21,082 nt of DNA from Bacillota bacterium (GTDB lineage Bacteria; Bacillota; Clostridia; Peptostreptococcales; Anaerovoracaceae). The notes beneath the pieces were generated by a model, which worked only from the letters and a program-made list of their open reading frames with translations, was not told the DNA's origin and did no database searches. Positions 7,160-14,529 of this stretch are shown here, one piece after another. Every line of letters begins with the position of its first letter. Position 1 is the stretch's first letter. The position numbers were made by a program, and so were the translations under genes. The stretch lies in assembly GCA_016302925.1 (NCBI GenBank), contig JAEDMR010000009.1:1-21082 (forward strand), written 5' to 3'.

Positions 7160-9586
7160 GTGAGCGAATTTGACGAAATGAAAGACGAACTGCATGAAGA
7201 AGCGGAAACAGCAGAAGCGGCAGAAGCTGCAGAGACAGTGGAACCTGTGGAAACGGAAGCTGCGGAAGAAACGTCCACGTTTCCCTGCATTCCCCTTCGT
7301 GGTCTGACGATTTTTCCGCGGACCATAATGCATTTCGATATAGGAAGAGAAAAATCCATCAAGGCACTGGATTTCGCCATGAAAAACGGCAAAGAAATCT
7401 TCGTGACCTCCCAGATGGATGACAATATCCTGATTCCTACAGTGGATGATTTTTATCATGTGGGAACTGTGGTGAAAGTGAAGCAGATGCTTAAAATCCA
7501 GGGAGACAGTATTCGTGTTCTGGTAGATGGACAGTACCGTGCTGTACTGCGGTCCATATCCTGTGAGGAACCGTTCCTGATGGCAGAGGTGGAGGAGGCA
7601 GAGATACTCCCGGCATCTGCAGAGACAGCGGAGATTCAGGCTATGATGCGTGCAGCGCTGGATAATTTTGATGAATATCTTGATTACGATACCGGGCTGA
7701 AGGACAGCGCTTATGATGTGGTCGCTGCCATAGAGGAGCCGGGACTTTTCGCGGATACCCTGGCAATGCAGATGAACATAAAGGTATCGCAGAAGCAGCT
7801 GGTTCTGGAAGCCTTCGATGAGAAGGAACGTCTGGGAGTGATGAACCGGATTCTGGTGGAAGAAAACCAGATTCTGGGTCTGGAACGGGATATTAATCTG
7901 AAGGTGCAGGAGAGCATCAAGAATAACCAGAGGGAATATTTCCTCAGAGAGCAGATGAAGGCCATTCAGACGGAACTGGGTGTGGATGAAGACGCCGGTG
8001 AAGAAGCGGATAAGTGGCTGGAAGCACTGGATCAGCTGGGACTTTCGGAAAAAACCGATGAAAAGGTACGCAAAGAGATCCGGAAATTTCGGAAGATGGC
8101 ACCGTCTTCTGCGGAAAGCAGTGTCATCCGAAACTATGTGGAAACGATTCTGGATCTGCCGTGGAACCGGCAGTCCAAGACCAATACAGACCTGAAAAAG
8201 GCGGAGAAAATACTGAATGAAGACCACTACGGCCTGGAGAAAGTAAAAGAACGGGTACTGGAATATCTGGCTGTGATTCATCTGTCCAAGGGAATCAAGG
8301 GCCCGATTCTTTGCCTGGTGGGGCCGCCGGGTGTCGGAAAGACTTCCATTGCCCGGTCCATTGCCCGGGCCACCGGCAGGGAATTCGTCCGGATGTCTCT
8401 TGGCGGCGTGCGGGATGAAGCAGAGATCCGCGGTCACAGAAGAACATATATCGGTGCTATCCCGGGCAGAATCATTGCGGCTATGCGGGATGCAGGCACA
8501 TCCAATCCGGTATTCCTCTTCGATGAAATCGATAAGATTGGCGCAGACTTTAAGGGCGATCCTGCGTCTGCATTGCTGGAGGTGCTGGACCCGGAGCAGA
8601 ATAAGGAGTTTACGGACCATTTCCTGGAAGTTCCGTTCGACCTGTCCAGGGTGATGTTCATCACCACTGCCAATACCACGGAAACAATTCCAAGGCCGCT
8701 GCTGGACAGAATGGAGGTCATTCAGGTATCCGGCTATACGGAAGAGGAAAAGGTGCATATCGCTCAGAAGTACCTGATTCCGAAACAGGCGAAGGCCCAT
8801 GGCCTGAAAGGAAAGAGCTTTACCATCACGGAAAAAGGTCTGCGGGATCTGATCAATTATTATACCAGAGAATCCGGTGTCCGAAATCTGGAACGGGAAA
8901 TCGGCAGTCTGTGCAGGAAAGCGGCTCGGCAGAAGGTGACAAAAAAGACGGCCGGCTGCAAGATTACACCGGCAAGTCTGGAAAAATACCTTGGAAAAAA
9001 GAAGTTCCATTATGATATAATAGAAGGCGAAAGTGAAGTCGGTGTGGTAACCGGTATGGCATGGACCCAGGTGGGCGGTGATACGCTGTTTGTGGAAACT
9101 GCTCGCGTACCGGGCAGCGGCAAGCTGCAGCTGACGGGACAGCTGGGCGATGTGATGCAGGAATCTGCCAGAGCGGCGGTGACATACATCCGTTCCATTG
9201 CAGAGGAATACGGACTGGAGGAAGACTTCTACAAGAAGTATGATCTTCATATCCATGTACCGGAGGGAGCAGTGCCGAAGGACGGTCCTTCCGCCGGTGT
9301 GACCATGTTTACCTCTGTAGTATCCGCATTGACAGGAACTCCTGTCCGCAAGGATGTAGCCATGACGGGAGAAATTACCCTCCGGGGAAAGGTCCTTCCG
9401 GTGGGGGGCATCAAGGAAAAGGTGCTCGCAGCCCACAGGGCCGGAATCCGGACCATTCTGCTGCCGAAGGACAATGCGCCGGATATCGACGATATTCCGC
9501 AGAGCGTGCGGCGTCAGCTCCATTTCGAGCTGCTGGAGCAGGCCCGGGAAGCTCTGGAATATGCACTGGTAAAAGAACAGAAGTAA
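7160..9586 (+). CDS. lon: Endopeptidase La (Lon protease)
   Basis: Lon is a cytoplasmic AAA+ serine protease that degrades misfolded and short-lived regulatory proteins. The 808-residue chain has an N-terminal substrate-binding domain (roughly 35-230), a helical linker, an AAA+ module with Walker A GPPGVGKT (388-395) and FDEIDK, and a C-terminal protease domain. S711 (KDGPSAG) and K754 (GGIKEK) correspond to the S679/K722 dyad of E. coli. The start is GTG with AAGGAGG (7147-7153) six bases upstream. Before the conserved domain lies an acidic stretch rich in alanine and glutamate (about residues 11-34), which makes it some 30 residues longer than typical Bacillus LonA. A 99-nt gap with a hairpin separates it from clpX; engB follows after 13 nt. 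Confidence 0.97.
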   Translation: MSEFDEMKDELHEEAETAEAAEAAETVEPVETEAAEETSTFPCIPLRGLTIFPRTIMHFDIGREKSIKALDFAMKNGKEIFVTSQMDDNILIPTVDDFYHVGTVVKVKQMLKIQGDSIRVLVDGQYRAVLRSISCEEPFLMAEVEEAEILPASAETAEIQAMMRAALDNFDEYLDYDTGLKDSAYDVVAAIEEPGLFADTLAMQMNIKVSQKQLVLEAFDEKERLGVMNRILVEENQILGLERDINLKVQESIKNNQREYFLREQMKAIQTELGVDEDAGEEADKWLEALDQLGLSEKTDEKVRKEIRKFRKMAPSSAESSVIRNYVETILDLPWNRQSKTNTDLKKAEKILNEDHYGLEKVKERVLEYLAVIHLSKGIKGPILCLVGPPGVGKTSIARSIARATGREFVRMSLGGVRDEAEIRGHRRTYIGAIPGRIIAAMRDAGTSNPVFLFDEIDKIGADFKGDPASALLEVLDPEQNKEFTDHFLEVPFDLSRVMFITTANTTETIPRPLLDRMEVIQVSGYTEEEKVHIAQKYLIPKQAKAHGLKGKSFTITEKGLRDLINYYTRESGVRNLEREIGSLCRKAARQKVTKKTAGCKITPASLEKYLGKKKFHYDIIEGESEVGVVTGMAWTQVGGDTLFVETARVPGSGKLQLTGQLGDVMQESARAAVTYIRSIAEEYGLEEDFYKKYDLHIHVPEGAVPKDGPSAGVTMFTSVVSALTGTPVRKDVAMTGEITLRGKVLPVGGIKEKVLAAHRAGIRTILLPKDNAPDIDDIPQSVRRQLHFELLEQAREALEYALVKEQK

Positions 9587-9599
9587 GACAGGAGACGGT

Positions 9600-10190
9600 A
9601 TGTTAAAGATCAAAAAAGCAGTGCTGGAAACCGTGGCAGTGAAACCTGCCCAGTATCCGCCGGATACCATGCCGGAGGTGGCATTTGCAGGACGTTCCAA
9701 TGTAGGAAAGTCTTCGTTGCTCAATCTGCTTACGGGAAGAAAGAGTCTGGCCCGCGTTTCGGGAAGTCCGGGAAAGACCAGAACCATCAATTTTTACAAA
9801 ATCAACGATGCCTTCCGTATTGTGGACCTGCCGGGTTACGGCTATGCAAAAGTGTCGAAATCCGTGACCGAAAACTGGGGAGAGATGATGGAGACCTATC
9901 TGCGGGGCAGAGAAGGCCTGAAAAAGGTCATCCAGCTGGTGGATGTGCGCCATGCACCGTCGGCTCAGGATGTGCAGATGTACGAATATCTGAAGCACTA
10001 CGGACTGGACGGCATTGTGGTGGCAACCAAGGCAGACAAGGTTTCCCGGAATGAACTACAGAAATGTATCCGCGTGATACGCAATACCCTGGAGCTTTCC
10101 CCGGATGACCTGGTCATCCCTGTTTCTGCGCTGAAGCGTACGGGACAGGATATTTTGCTGGGAGAGATTGAAAAACTTTTGGAGGAGTAA
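9600..10190 (+). CDS. engB: Ribosome biogenesis GTP-binding protein EngB (YsxC/YihA)
   Basis: EngB is a GTPase needed for late assembly of the large ribosomal subunit. The 196-residue protein shows the G1 loop GRSNVGKSS (31-39), the G2 region around SGSPGKTRTINF, G3 DLPGYGYA (76-83), G4 TKAD (143-146) and the G5-like SAL near the C-terminus. SPGKTR followed by INFY is a strong EngB marker. The start lies 13 nt after lon, with AGGAGA as ribosome binding site. lon-engB is a standard pair in Firmicutes. Confidence 0.96.
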   Translation: MLKIKKAVLETVAVKPAQYPPDTMPEVAFAGRSNVGKSSLLNLLTGRKSLARVSGSPGKTRTINFYKINDAFRIVDLPGYGYAKVSKSVTENWGEMMETYLRGREGLKKVIQLVDVRHAPSAQDVQMYEYLKHYGLDGIVVATKADKVSRNELQKCIRVIRNTLELSPDDLVIPVSALKRTGQDILLGEIEKLLEE

Positions 10191-10520
10191 ATGCAGTTCA
10201 TCAGTTACAGAGTGATTCTCGGCAGGATGAAAGCCATAAAAGCCATGATGGCCGATAAGACTGTACCAAAGCGGAAAAAGCTTCTGGTGATTCTCGGCAT
10301 CATCTATCTGTTTCTGCCGGTGGATATGATTCCGCCGGTGCTGTTCCCGTTCGGCTTCCTGGATGATCTGGTACTTTGGATCTGGATCCTCTGGCATTTG
10401 AAGGATACACTGGATGAATACTGGGTCGGAGAAAAAGTTGATGATTTTTCGAAAAAATATAGTGGAAAAGATCTGGTAGAAGGTGTAGAATTTACTGTAG
10501 ATGACGGAAAGGAGCAGTAA
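10191..10520 (+). CDS. DUF1232 (YkvA-like) small membrane protein
   Basis: This 109-residue protein carries a DUF1232 motif: a basic KRKKLL, a hydrophobic helix, then LPVDMIPPVLFPFGFLDDLVL (split here as LPVDMIPP and GFLDDLVL), followed by another hydrophobic stretch. The family is widespread and its role unknown; it is probably membrane-associated through one or two helices. The ATG directly abuts the engB stop (TAAATG), and GGAGGAG at 10181-10187 lies within the end of engB, so translation is probably coupled. The hydrophilic C-terminal third contains many aspartate and lysine residues. Confidence 0.78.
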   Translation: MQFISYRVILGRMKAIKAMMADKTVPKRKKLLVILGIIYLFLPVDMIPPVLFPFGFLDDLVLWIWILWHLKDTLDEYWVGEKVDDFSKKYSGKDLVEGVEFTVDDGKEQ

Positions 10521-10523
10521 CAT

Positions 10524-11054
10524 ATGGAAAAGGGCAATATAGTAGGAAATATTCTGTTTACGGAAGAACAAATCCGTCGGCGTGCTGCAGAAATCGGCCG
10601 GCAGATTGCAGAGGATTATGCCGGTGAGCCGGTGTATCTGGTAGGTACTCTGCGAGGAGCTGTGGTCTGGATGGCAGACATCATGAAGGCGATCCCCAAC
10701 GAGACCGAAGTGGATTTTGTCATGGCGTCCAGTTACGGTTCAGGCACGACGACTACCGGTGTGGTGAAGATCAAAAAGGATCTGGAAGGTGATATTTACG
10801 GCAAGAATGTGCTTATCATCGAAGATATCGTCGACACTGGAACCACATTGAAGCACCTGAAGGCGTACCTCGCCGACAGAAATCCGAAGAGCATCCGCAT
10901 CTGCACACTGCTGGACAAGCCGTCCAGACGGATTGCAGATATTCAGGCGGATTATATCGGATTTGAAATTGAGAATCTCTTTGTCATCGGCTATGGGCTG
11001 GATTATGACCAGAAATACAGAAATCTGCCGTACATCAGCTATCTGGAGGGCTGA
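10524..11054 (+). CDS. hpt: Hypoxanthine phosphoribosyltransferase
   Basis: This enzyme transfers the phosphoribosyl group of PRPP to hypoxanthine or guanine to make IMP or GMP in purine salvage. The 176-residue length is typical. The PRPP-binding motif VLIIEDIVDTGTT is at 96-108. LVGTLRGAVVWMADI (39-53) and the flexible-loop region MASSYGSGTTTTG (67-79) match the family, as does the C-terminal FVIGYGLDYDQKYRNLPYI. It follows the DUF1232 gene by three bases with AAGGAG upstream of its ATG. In many Firmicutes this gene sits near tilS and ftsH; here it is with engB instead. Confidence 0.95.
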   Translation: MEKGNIVGNILFTEEQIRRRAAEIGRQIAEDYAGEPVYLVGTLRGAVVWMADIMKAIPNETEVDFVMASSYGSGTTTTGVVKIKKDLEGDIYGKNVLIIEDIVDTGTTLKHLKAYLADRNPKSIRICTLLDKPSRRIADIQADYIGFEIENLFVIGYGLDYDQKYRNLPYISYLEG

Positions 11055-11108
11055 TTATGACGTTGTTTATTCAATAAAATCATTTACATAAAGGAGATAC
11101 AAAAAGAA

Positions 11109-11681
11109 ATGGCTTACGAAGTAAAAATCGGTTTATCCAACAAGCACTTACATTTAAGTGAAGAACACATTGAAGCACTTTTCGGCAAGGGTCACCAGCT
11201 GACACCGACCAAGCCGCTGGTTCAGCCGGGACAGTTTGCCTGCGAAGAAAAGGTTGATATCGTAGGACCGAAGAGCACACTGAAGGGTATCCGCGTTCTG
11301 GGACCTGCCAGAAAAGAAACGCAGGTTGAACTGGCTATGACGGATGCCAGAAGCATCGGTATCAAGGCACCGGTAAGAGAATCCGGCAAGCTGGAAGGAA
11401 CTCCGGGCTGCAAGATCATCGGACCATGCGGTGAAATCGAGATCGATCACGGTGTGATCATTGCTTTAAGACACGTTCATCTGAACGATGAACAGGCTGC
11501 AGAAGCCGGTGTAAAAGACGGTGATGTGGTAAGCATCAAGATCGAAGGCGAAAGAGGACTGGTATTTGACAACGTACTGGTAAGAGCCGGCGTGAAGCAC
11601 GAAAGAGAAGTGCATCTGGATACCGATGAAGGAAACGCAGCAGGCTGCGGTCCGGATACTGTCTGCACTATCATTAAATAG
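11109..11681 (+). CDS. pduL: PduL-type phosphate acyltransferase (phosphotransacylase)
   Basis: PduL converts acyl-CoA and phosphate to acyl phosphate and CoA, independently evolved from Pta. The 190-residue protein has the paired motifs NKHLHL (H13, H15) and RHVHL (H122, H124), plus E74 and H169, which together match the two-zinc ligand set of the family. It starts almost directly at the first motif and has no N-terminal extension, so no microcompartment encapsulation peptide is visible and no shell genes are nearby. A cytosolic role in acetyl phosphate/ATP production is therefore likely. Codon use is as uniform as in tig, suggesting high expression. GGAGAT lies ten bases before the ATG. A TAAAAT at 11075-11080 could be a -10 element but lacks a good -35. 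A terminator follows. Confidence 0.92.
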   Translation: MAYEVKIGLSNKHLHLSEEHIEALFGKGHQLTPTKPLVQPGQFACEEKVDIVGPKSTLKGIRVLGPARKETQVELAMTDARSIGIKAPVRESGKLEGTPGCKIIGPCGEIEIDHGVIIALRHVHLNDEQAAEAGVKDGDVVSIKIEGERGLVFDNVLVRAGVKHEREVHLDTDEGNAAGCGPDTVCTIIK

Positions 11682-11706
11682 TGAAAGCATTCTGGAAAGA
11701 ATCCAT

Positions 11707-11735
11707 GGAGCAGAAGCAGTTTCTGCTCCTTTTTC
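11707..11735 (+). terminator. Rho-independent terminator after pduL
   Basis: A perfect nine-base stem, GGAGCAGAA (11707-11715) with TTCTGCTCC (11721-11729), has a five-base loop and is followed by six T. It ends the tig-to-pduL group. Confidence 0.88.
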
Positions 11736-11816
11736 TTTTGACCGCAGCGCAGCAGAGAAAGAAGAAAAAAGGACATGCAAAAGGCACGAAAAACAATAGC
11801 AAGCCACATATAACTA

Positions 11817-11825
11817 TGATATAAT
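11817..11825 (+). promoter_or_regulatory. Extended -10 promoter before the DUF1461 gene
   Basis: TGATATAAT (11817-11825) contains a perfect TATAAT with the extended TGn element. No good -35 hexamer is found at 16-18 bp, which is common for extended -10 promoters. It would start a leader of about 30 nt before the GTG at 11863. Confidence 0.65.
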
Positions 11826-11862
11826 AACAATGTATAAGTATTTTTGAGAGAGGACGGAAGAC

Positions 11863-12531
11863 GTGAACAGATTAAAAACAGTGAGCAGAATTATTTTGAT
11901 AATTGCAATTCCGATCCTGATTCTGACATTGGGCCAGAACCTGATTTACAGAATGCCTGATGCTTATCTGTATTATTTTAATGATTCCCAGTGCCTGGAT
12001 AAGCTTTATCTTTCCATGTCCAATTCTGAAATGGCAGATGCCCTGACAGATCTTGTCAACCAGTTCCGACCGGACCCGGAGAACTTCAACATCTATGTGG
12101 ATACAGGCTACGATAAACTGGGGATATTTGACAGCAGGGATGCCTATAATCTCATGATGATGAAAAAGGCACTGGATTTCAGCGGTCTCTTCTGCATCCT
12201 GTCGCTGATCCTGGTGGCAGCAGTGTACATTTTTCTGCTGCGTCAGGAGGAAAAGAAAATGCTGCGGACCAGTTTCGTGATCGGTGCGGTGATCGCTGGG
12301 ATACTGACGGTCGTACAGGCGATTGTTCTGCCTGCGGCGTCTCTGAGAGAATGGCTTTTCACCGTAATCGGTGTGCGGCCGTTCTATGAGGATTCTGCTC
12401 TGAGCATGATTCTCACTGACGATTTCTGGAGTATGATTACGGTTTTCCTGACCGGAATTTCGTTCATTATTATGGGAATTGTGACTTACATTCAGTACAG
12501 GCTGACTCGTCCGCCGAGGATATTCTATTAG
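11863..12531 (+). CDS. DUF1461 / TIGR01906 family integral membrane protein
   Basis: This 222-residue membrane protein has an N-terminal helix (about 8-28), an extracytoplasmic stretch of about 75 residues, and three more helices (about 106-126, 137-160 and 193-214). The layout and the FxxRDxxNLMMMKKAL segment before the second helix resemble DUF1461/TIGR01906 proteins, which are common in Firmicutes and have no established role. A GTG start is used, with GGACGGAAG upstream. It is the first gene after an extended -10 promoter and has 37 nt before the DJ-1 gene. The family call rests on topology and partial motif recall rather than a strict signature. Confidence 0.62.
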   Translation: MNRLKTVSRIILIIAIPILILTLGQNLIYRMPDAYLYYFNDSQCLDKLYLSMSNSEMADALTDLVNQFRPDPENFNIYVDTGYDKLGIFDSRDAYNLMMMKKALDFSGLFCILSLILVAAVYIFLLRQEEKKMLRTSFVIGAVIAGILTVVQAIVLPAASLREWLFTVIGVRPFYEDSALSMILTDDFWSMITVFLTGISFIIMGIVTYIQYRLTRPPRIFY

Positions 12532-12568
12532 ATATCAGATACAGAGAAAGAGAAAGAAGGGGAATATT

Positions 12569-13114
12569 ATGGTACTGATACATCTGGCATCAGGATTTGA
12601 AGAAGTGGAGGCGCTCACCGCAGCAGATCTGCTGCGAAGAGCAGGGACAGAATGCCGCCTGGTTTCCGTTACCGGAGAAAGGATGGTTGAAGGCACGCAT
12701 GGAATCCGTGTGGAGGCAGACTGCCTTTTCGAAGAAGCAGACTATGATAACTGTGAAATGATTGTACTGCCGGGCGGTCTGCCCGGTGCTTATGGTCTGA
12801 GGGATCATGCGGGCCTGGGCAGAGAAATCGTCCGGTTTGCGGAGGAAGGAAAGCCGATTGCCGCAATCTGTGCAGCACCGCTGGTGCTGGGATATCATGA
12901 CGTGCTGCAGGGGCGAAAGGTTACCATTTATCCGGGCATGGAGGAATTCCTGACCGGCGGCATCCATGTGGACAAGCCAGTAGTACGTGACGGCAACCTG
13001 ATCACCGGTCAGGGACCGGCGTTTGCCATGGAATTTGCGCTGGAACTGGCAGCATTCCTGAAAGGGGAAGAGGCTGCGCGAACAATGAGAAAAGATTTAC
13101 TATTGGAAAGATGA
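12569..13114 (+). CDS. DJ-1/PfpI family protein (YajL/ThiJ-like)
   Basis: This 181-residue alpha/beta protein belongs to the DJ-1 superfamily. The reactive cysteine is C101 in AAICAAP, the nucleophile elbow. The nearby acidic residue is E14 in GFEEVEALTAADLLRRAG, which corresponds to E18 of DJ-1. VLPGG (67-71) completes the pocket. Bacterial relatives are variously proposed to be chaperones, deglycases or glyoxalases; the reaction is disputed and not decided here. The start has GAAGGGG upstream. The PHP-domain gene follows nine bases after the stop. Confidence 0.9.
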   Translation: MVLIHLASGFEEVEALTAADLLRRAGTECRLVSVTGERMVEGTHGIRVEADCLFEEADYDNCEMIVLPGGLPGAYGLRDHAGLGREIVRFAEEGKPIAAICAAPLVLGYHDVLQGRKVTIYPGMEEFLTGGIHVDKPVVRDGNLITGQGPAFAMEFALELAAFLKGEEAARTMRKDLLLER

Positions 13115-13123
13115 GAAAAAAGC

Positions 13124-13927
13124 ATGAGTGACACATATAAAGTAGATTACCATATTCATTCATGGTACTCCGACGGTACCATGAAGCCGACGGAACTGGT
13201 ACGCAGGTATTATGATATGGAATATGACATGATCTCCATTACCGACCATGACGGCATCGACGGCGTACAGGAAGCCCTGATTGCAGGAGAAGCGCTGAAG
13301 ATTAAAGTGATTTCCGGTGTGGAGCTTGCAGTGGAACATGAGGGCAAGGAACTGCACCTTCTGGGATATCAGTTTGATCCGGAGAATCCAAAGCTCCTGG
13401 CGAAGCTGGAAGAACTGCGGCAGTACCGGGACGAGAGAAACGAAAAAATGCTGACCAGACTGCAGGAACTGGGTTATGCACTGACCATGGAAGATTTGAA
13501 ACAGAGGCCGGGACAGACCTACATCGGGAAGCCGAATTTTGCCCGGGCACTGGCGGCGAAAGGATACATCTCCTCTCCCTCCGAAGCGTTTGAACCGGGA
13601 AAACTGCTGGAATCTCCTGAACTAAAGGCTATCGGCAGAAAGAAAATTTCTGCAGAGGAAGCCATTTCTCTTCTGAAAGAAGCCGGCGGTATGGCGGTGC
13701 TTGCCCACCCGATGAAAATCCGCAAGATGGGTCTGCGGGGCAGCGCAGAATTCTGGGAAAGTCTGGACAGCATGCTGTGGCAGCTGAAAAAAATGGGTCT
13801 GTCCGGGATGGAATGCTTATATCCGTCACACAGTGAAGAGGAAGTCATAAAACTGGTGAACCTGGCCGGTAAATATCACCTGCATATTACGGAAGGCTCA
13901 GATTACCACGGAGATGATTTGCAATAA
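13124..13927 (+). CDS. PHP domain metal-dependent phosphoesterase
   Basis: This 267-residue PHP protein resembles YciV/TrpH, the group containing RNase AM and nucleoside 3',5'-bisphosphate phosphatases. Metal-binding positions visible are H10 and H12 with D17 (DYHIHSWYSDG), D41-H42 (TDHDG), E67, H78, H195 (LAHP), and D260 and H262 (SDYHG). The chain ends only five residues after SDYHG, whereas family members usually continue for 15-20 more, so the C-terminus is slightly short, but no frameshift is evident. The ribosome binding site is weak and the preceding stop is nine bases away, so coupled translation is likely. glpP follows 15 nt later. Confidence 0.87.
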   Translation: MSDTYKVDYHIHSWYSDGTMKPTELVRRYYDMEYDMISITDHDGIDGVQEALIAGEALKIKVISGVELAVEHEGKELHLLGYQFDPENPKLLAKLEELRQYRDERNEKMLTRLQELGYALTMEDLKQRPGQTYIGKPNFARALAAKGYISSPSEAFEPGKLLESPELKAIGRKKISAEEAISLLKEAGGMAVLAHPMKIRKMGLRGSAEFWESLDSMLWQLKKMGLSGMECLYPSHSEEEVIKLVNLAGKYHLHITEGSDYHGDDLQ

Positions 13928-13942
13928 GGAGGAGAAGGAAAA

Positions 13943-14503
13943 ATGAGTGAGAAAGCAGTTTTTGAAGGAAGGCGGGTAGCCGCTGCGGTAAGAACGGAAG
14001 AAGATTTTACTGAGGCTCTGAAATCAAAGGTCAAGGTGATCTTCATGCAGTATTCCAGCATTCTTACGGTGGAGGATCTGATCCGGCGATGCCATGAAGC
14101 GGGAAAAACGATCTTTATCCATATGGACTTCACCGATGGCATCGGAAAGGACCGGGCCGGTCTGGAATTCCTGAAAAAACTGGGTGCAGACGGTATTCTG
14201 ACGACCAAAACCAGCATAATCCGTCTGGCAAGAGAACTGGGACTGGCAACGGTGCAGCGGTTCTTTATCGTGGATTCTCATTCCGTGGATACCGCGGTGG
14301 AATCTATCCGCATCGCCAAGCCGGAAATGGTGGAAATCATGCCGGGTGTGGTGGTGAAAAAAATCCGGGAATTTGCTGAACGGGTAAACACACCGATCCT
14401 TGCAGGCGGTCTGCTGGAATACCGTGAGGAAGTGGATGATGCACTGGATGCAGGTGCGACGGCAGTGTCAACGGCGTGCAGGGATCTCTGGAACTATAAG
14501 TAA
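13943..14503 (+). CDS. glpP: Glycerol-3-phosphate responsive antiterminator
   Basis: GlpP binds glycerol-3-phosphate and allows transcription through leader terminators of glycerol genes in Firmicutes. The 186-residue protein has the TIM-barrel-like fold of the family: IFMQYSSILTVEDL, IFIHMDFTDGIGKDRAGLEFL, GADGILTTKTSIIRLAR, QRFFIVDSHS, VEIMPGVV and the closing PILAGGLLEYREEVDDALDAGATAVSTACRDLW region, all of which match GlpP. TAAGGAGG provides the ribosome binding site. No glpF, glpK or glpD gene is in the window, so its targets are elsewhere. Confidence 0.9.
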   Translation: MSEKAVFEGRRVAAAVRTEEDFTEALKSKVKVIFMQYSSILTVEDLIRRCHEAGKTIFIHMDFTDGIGKDRAGLEFLKKLGADGILTTKTSIIRLARELGLATVQRFFIVDSHSVDTAVESIRIAKPEMVEIMPGVVVKKIREFAERVNTPILAGGLLEYREEVDDALDAGATAVSTACRDLWNYK

Positions 14504-14529
14504 CAATAATTACAACAGGAGGTATAAAG

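Noticed and set aside
6356..9790. Open frame of 1144 codons on the minus strand, opposite clpX, lon and engB
   Set aside because: It lies antisense to three certain genes, has no recognisable domains, and its composition (many H, Q, F, R, C) is what reverse-reading of biased codons produces. No promoter or ribosome binding site argues for it.
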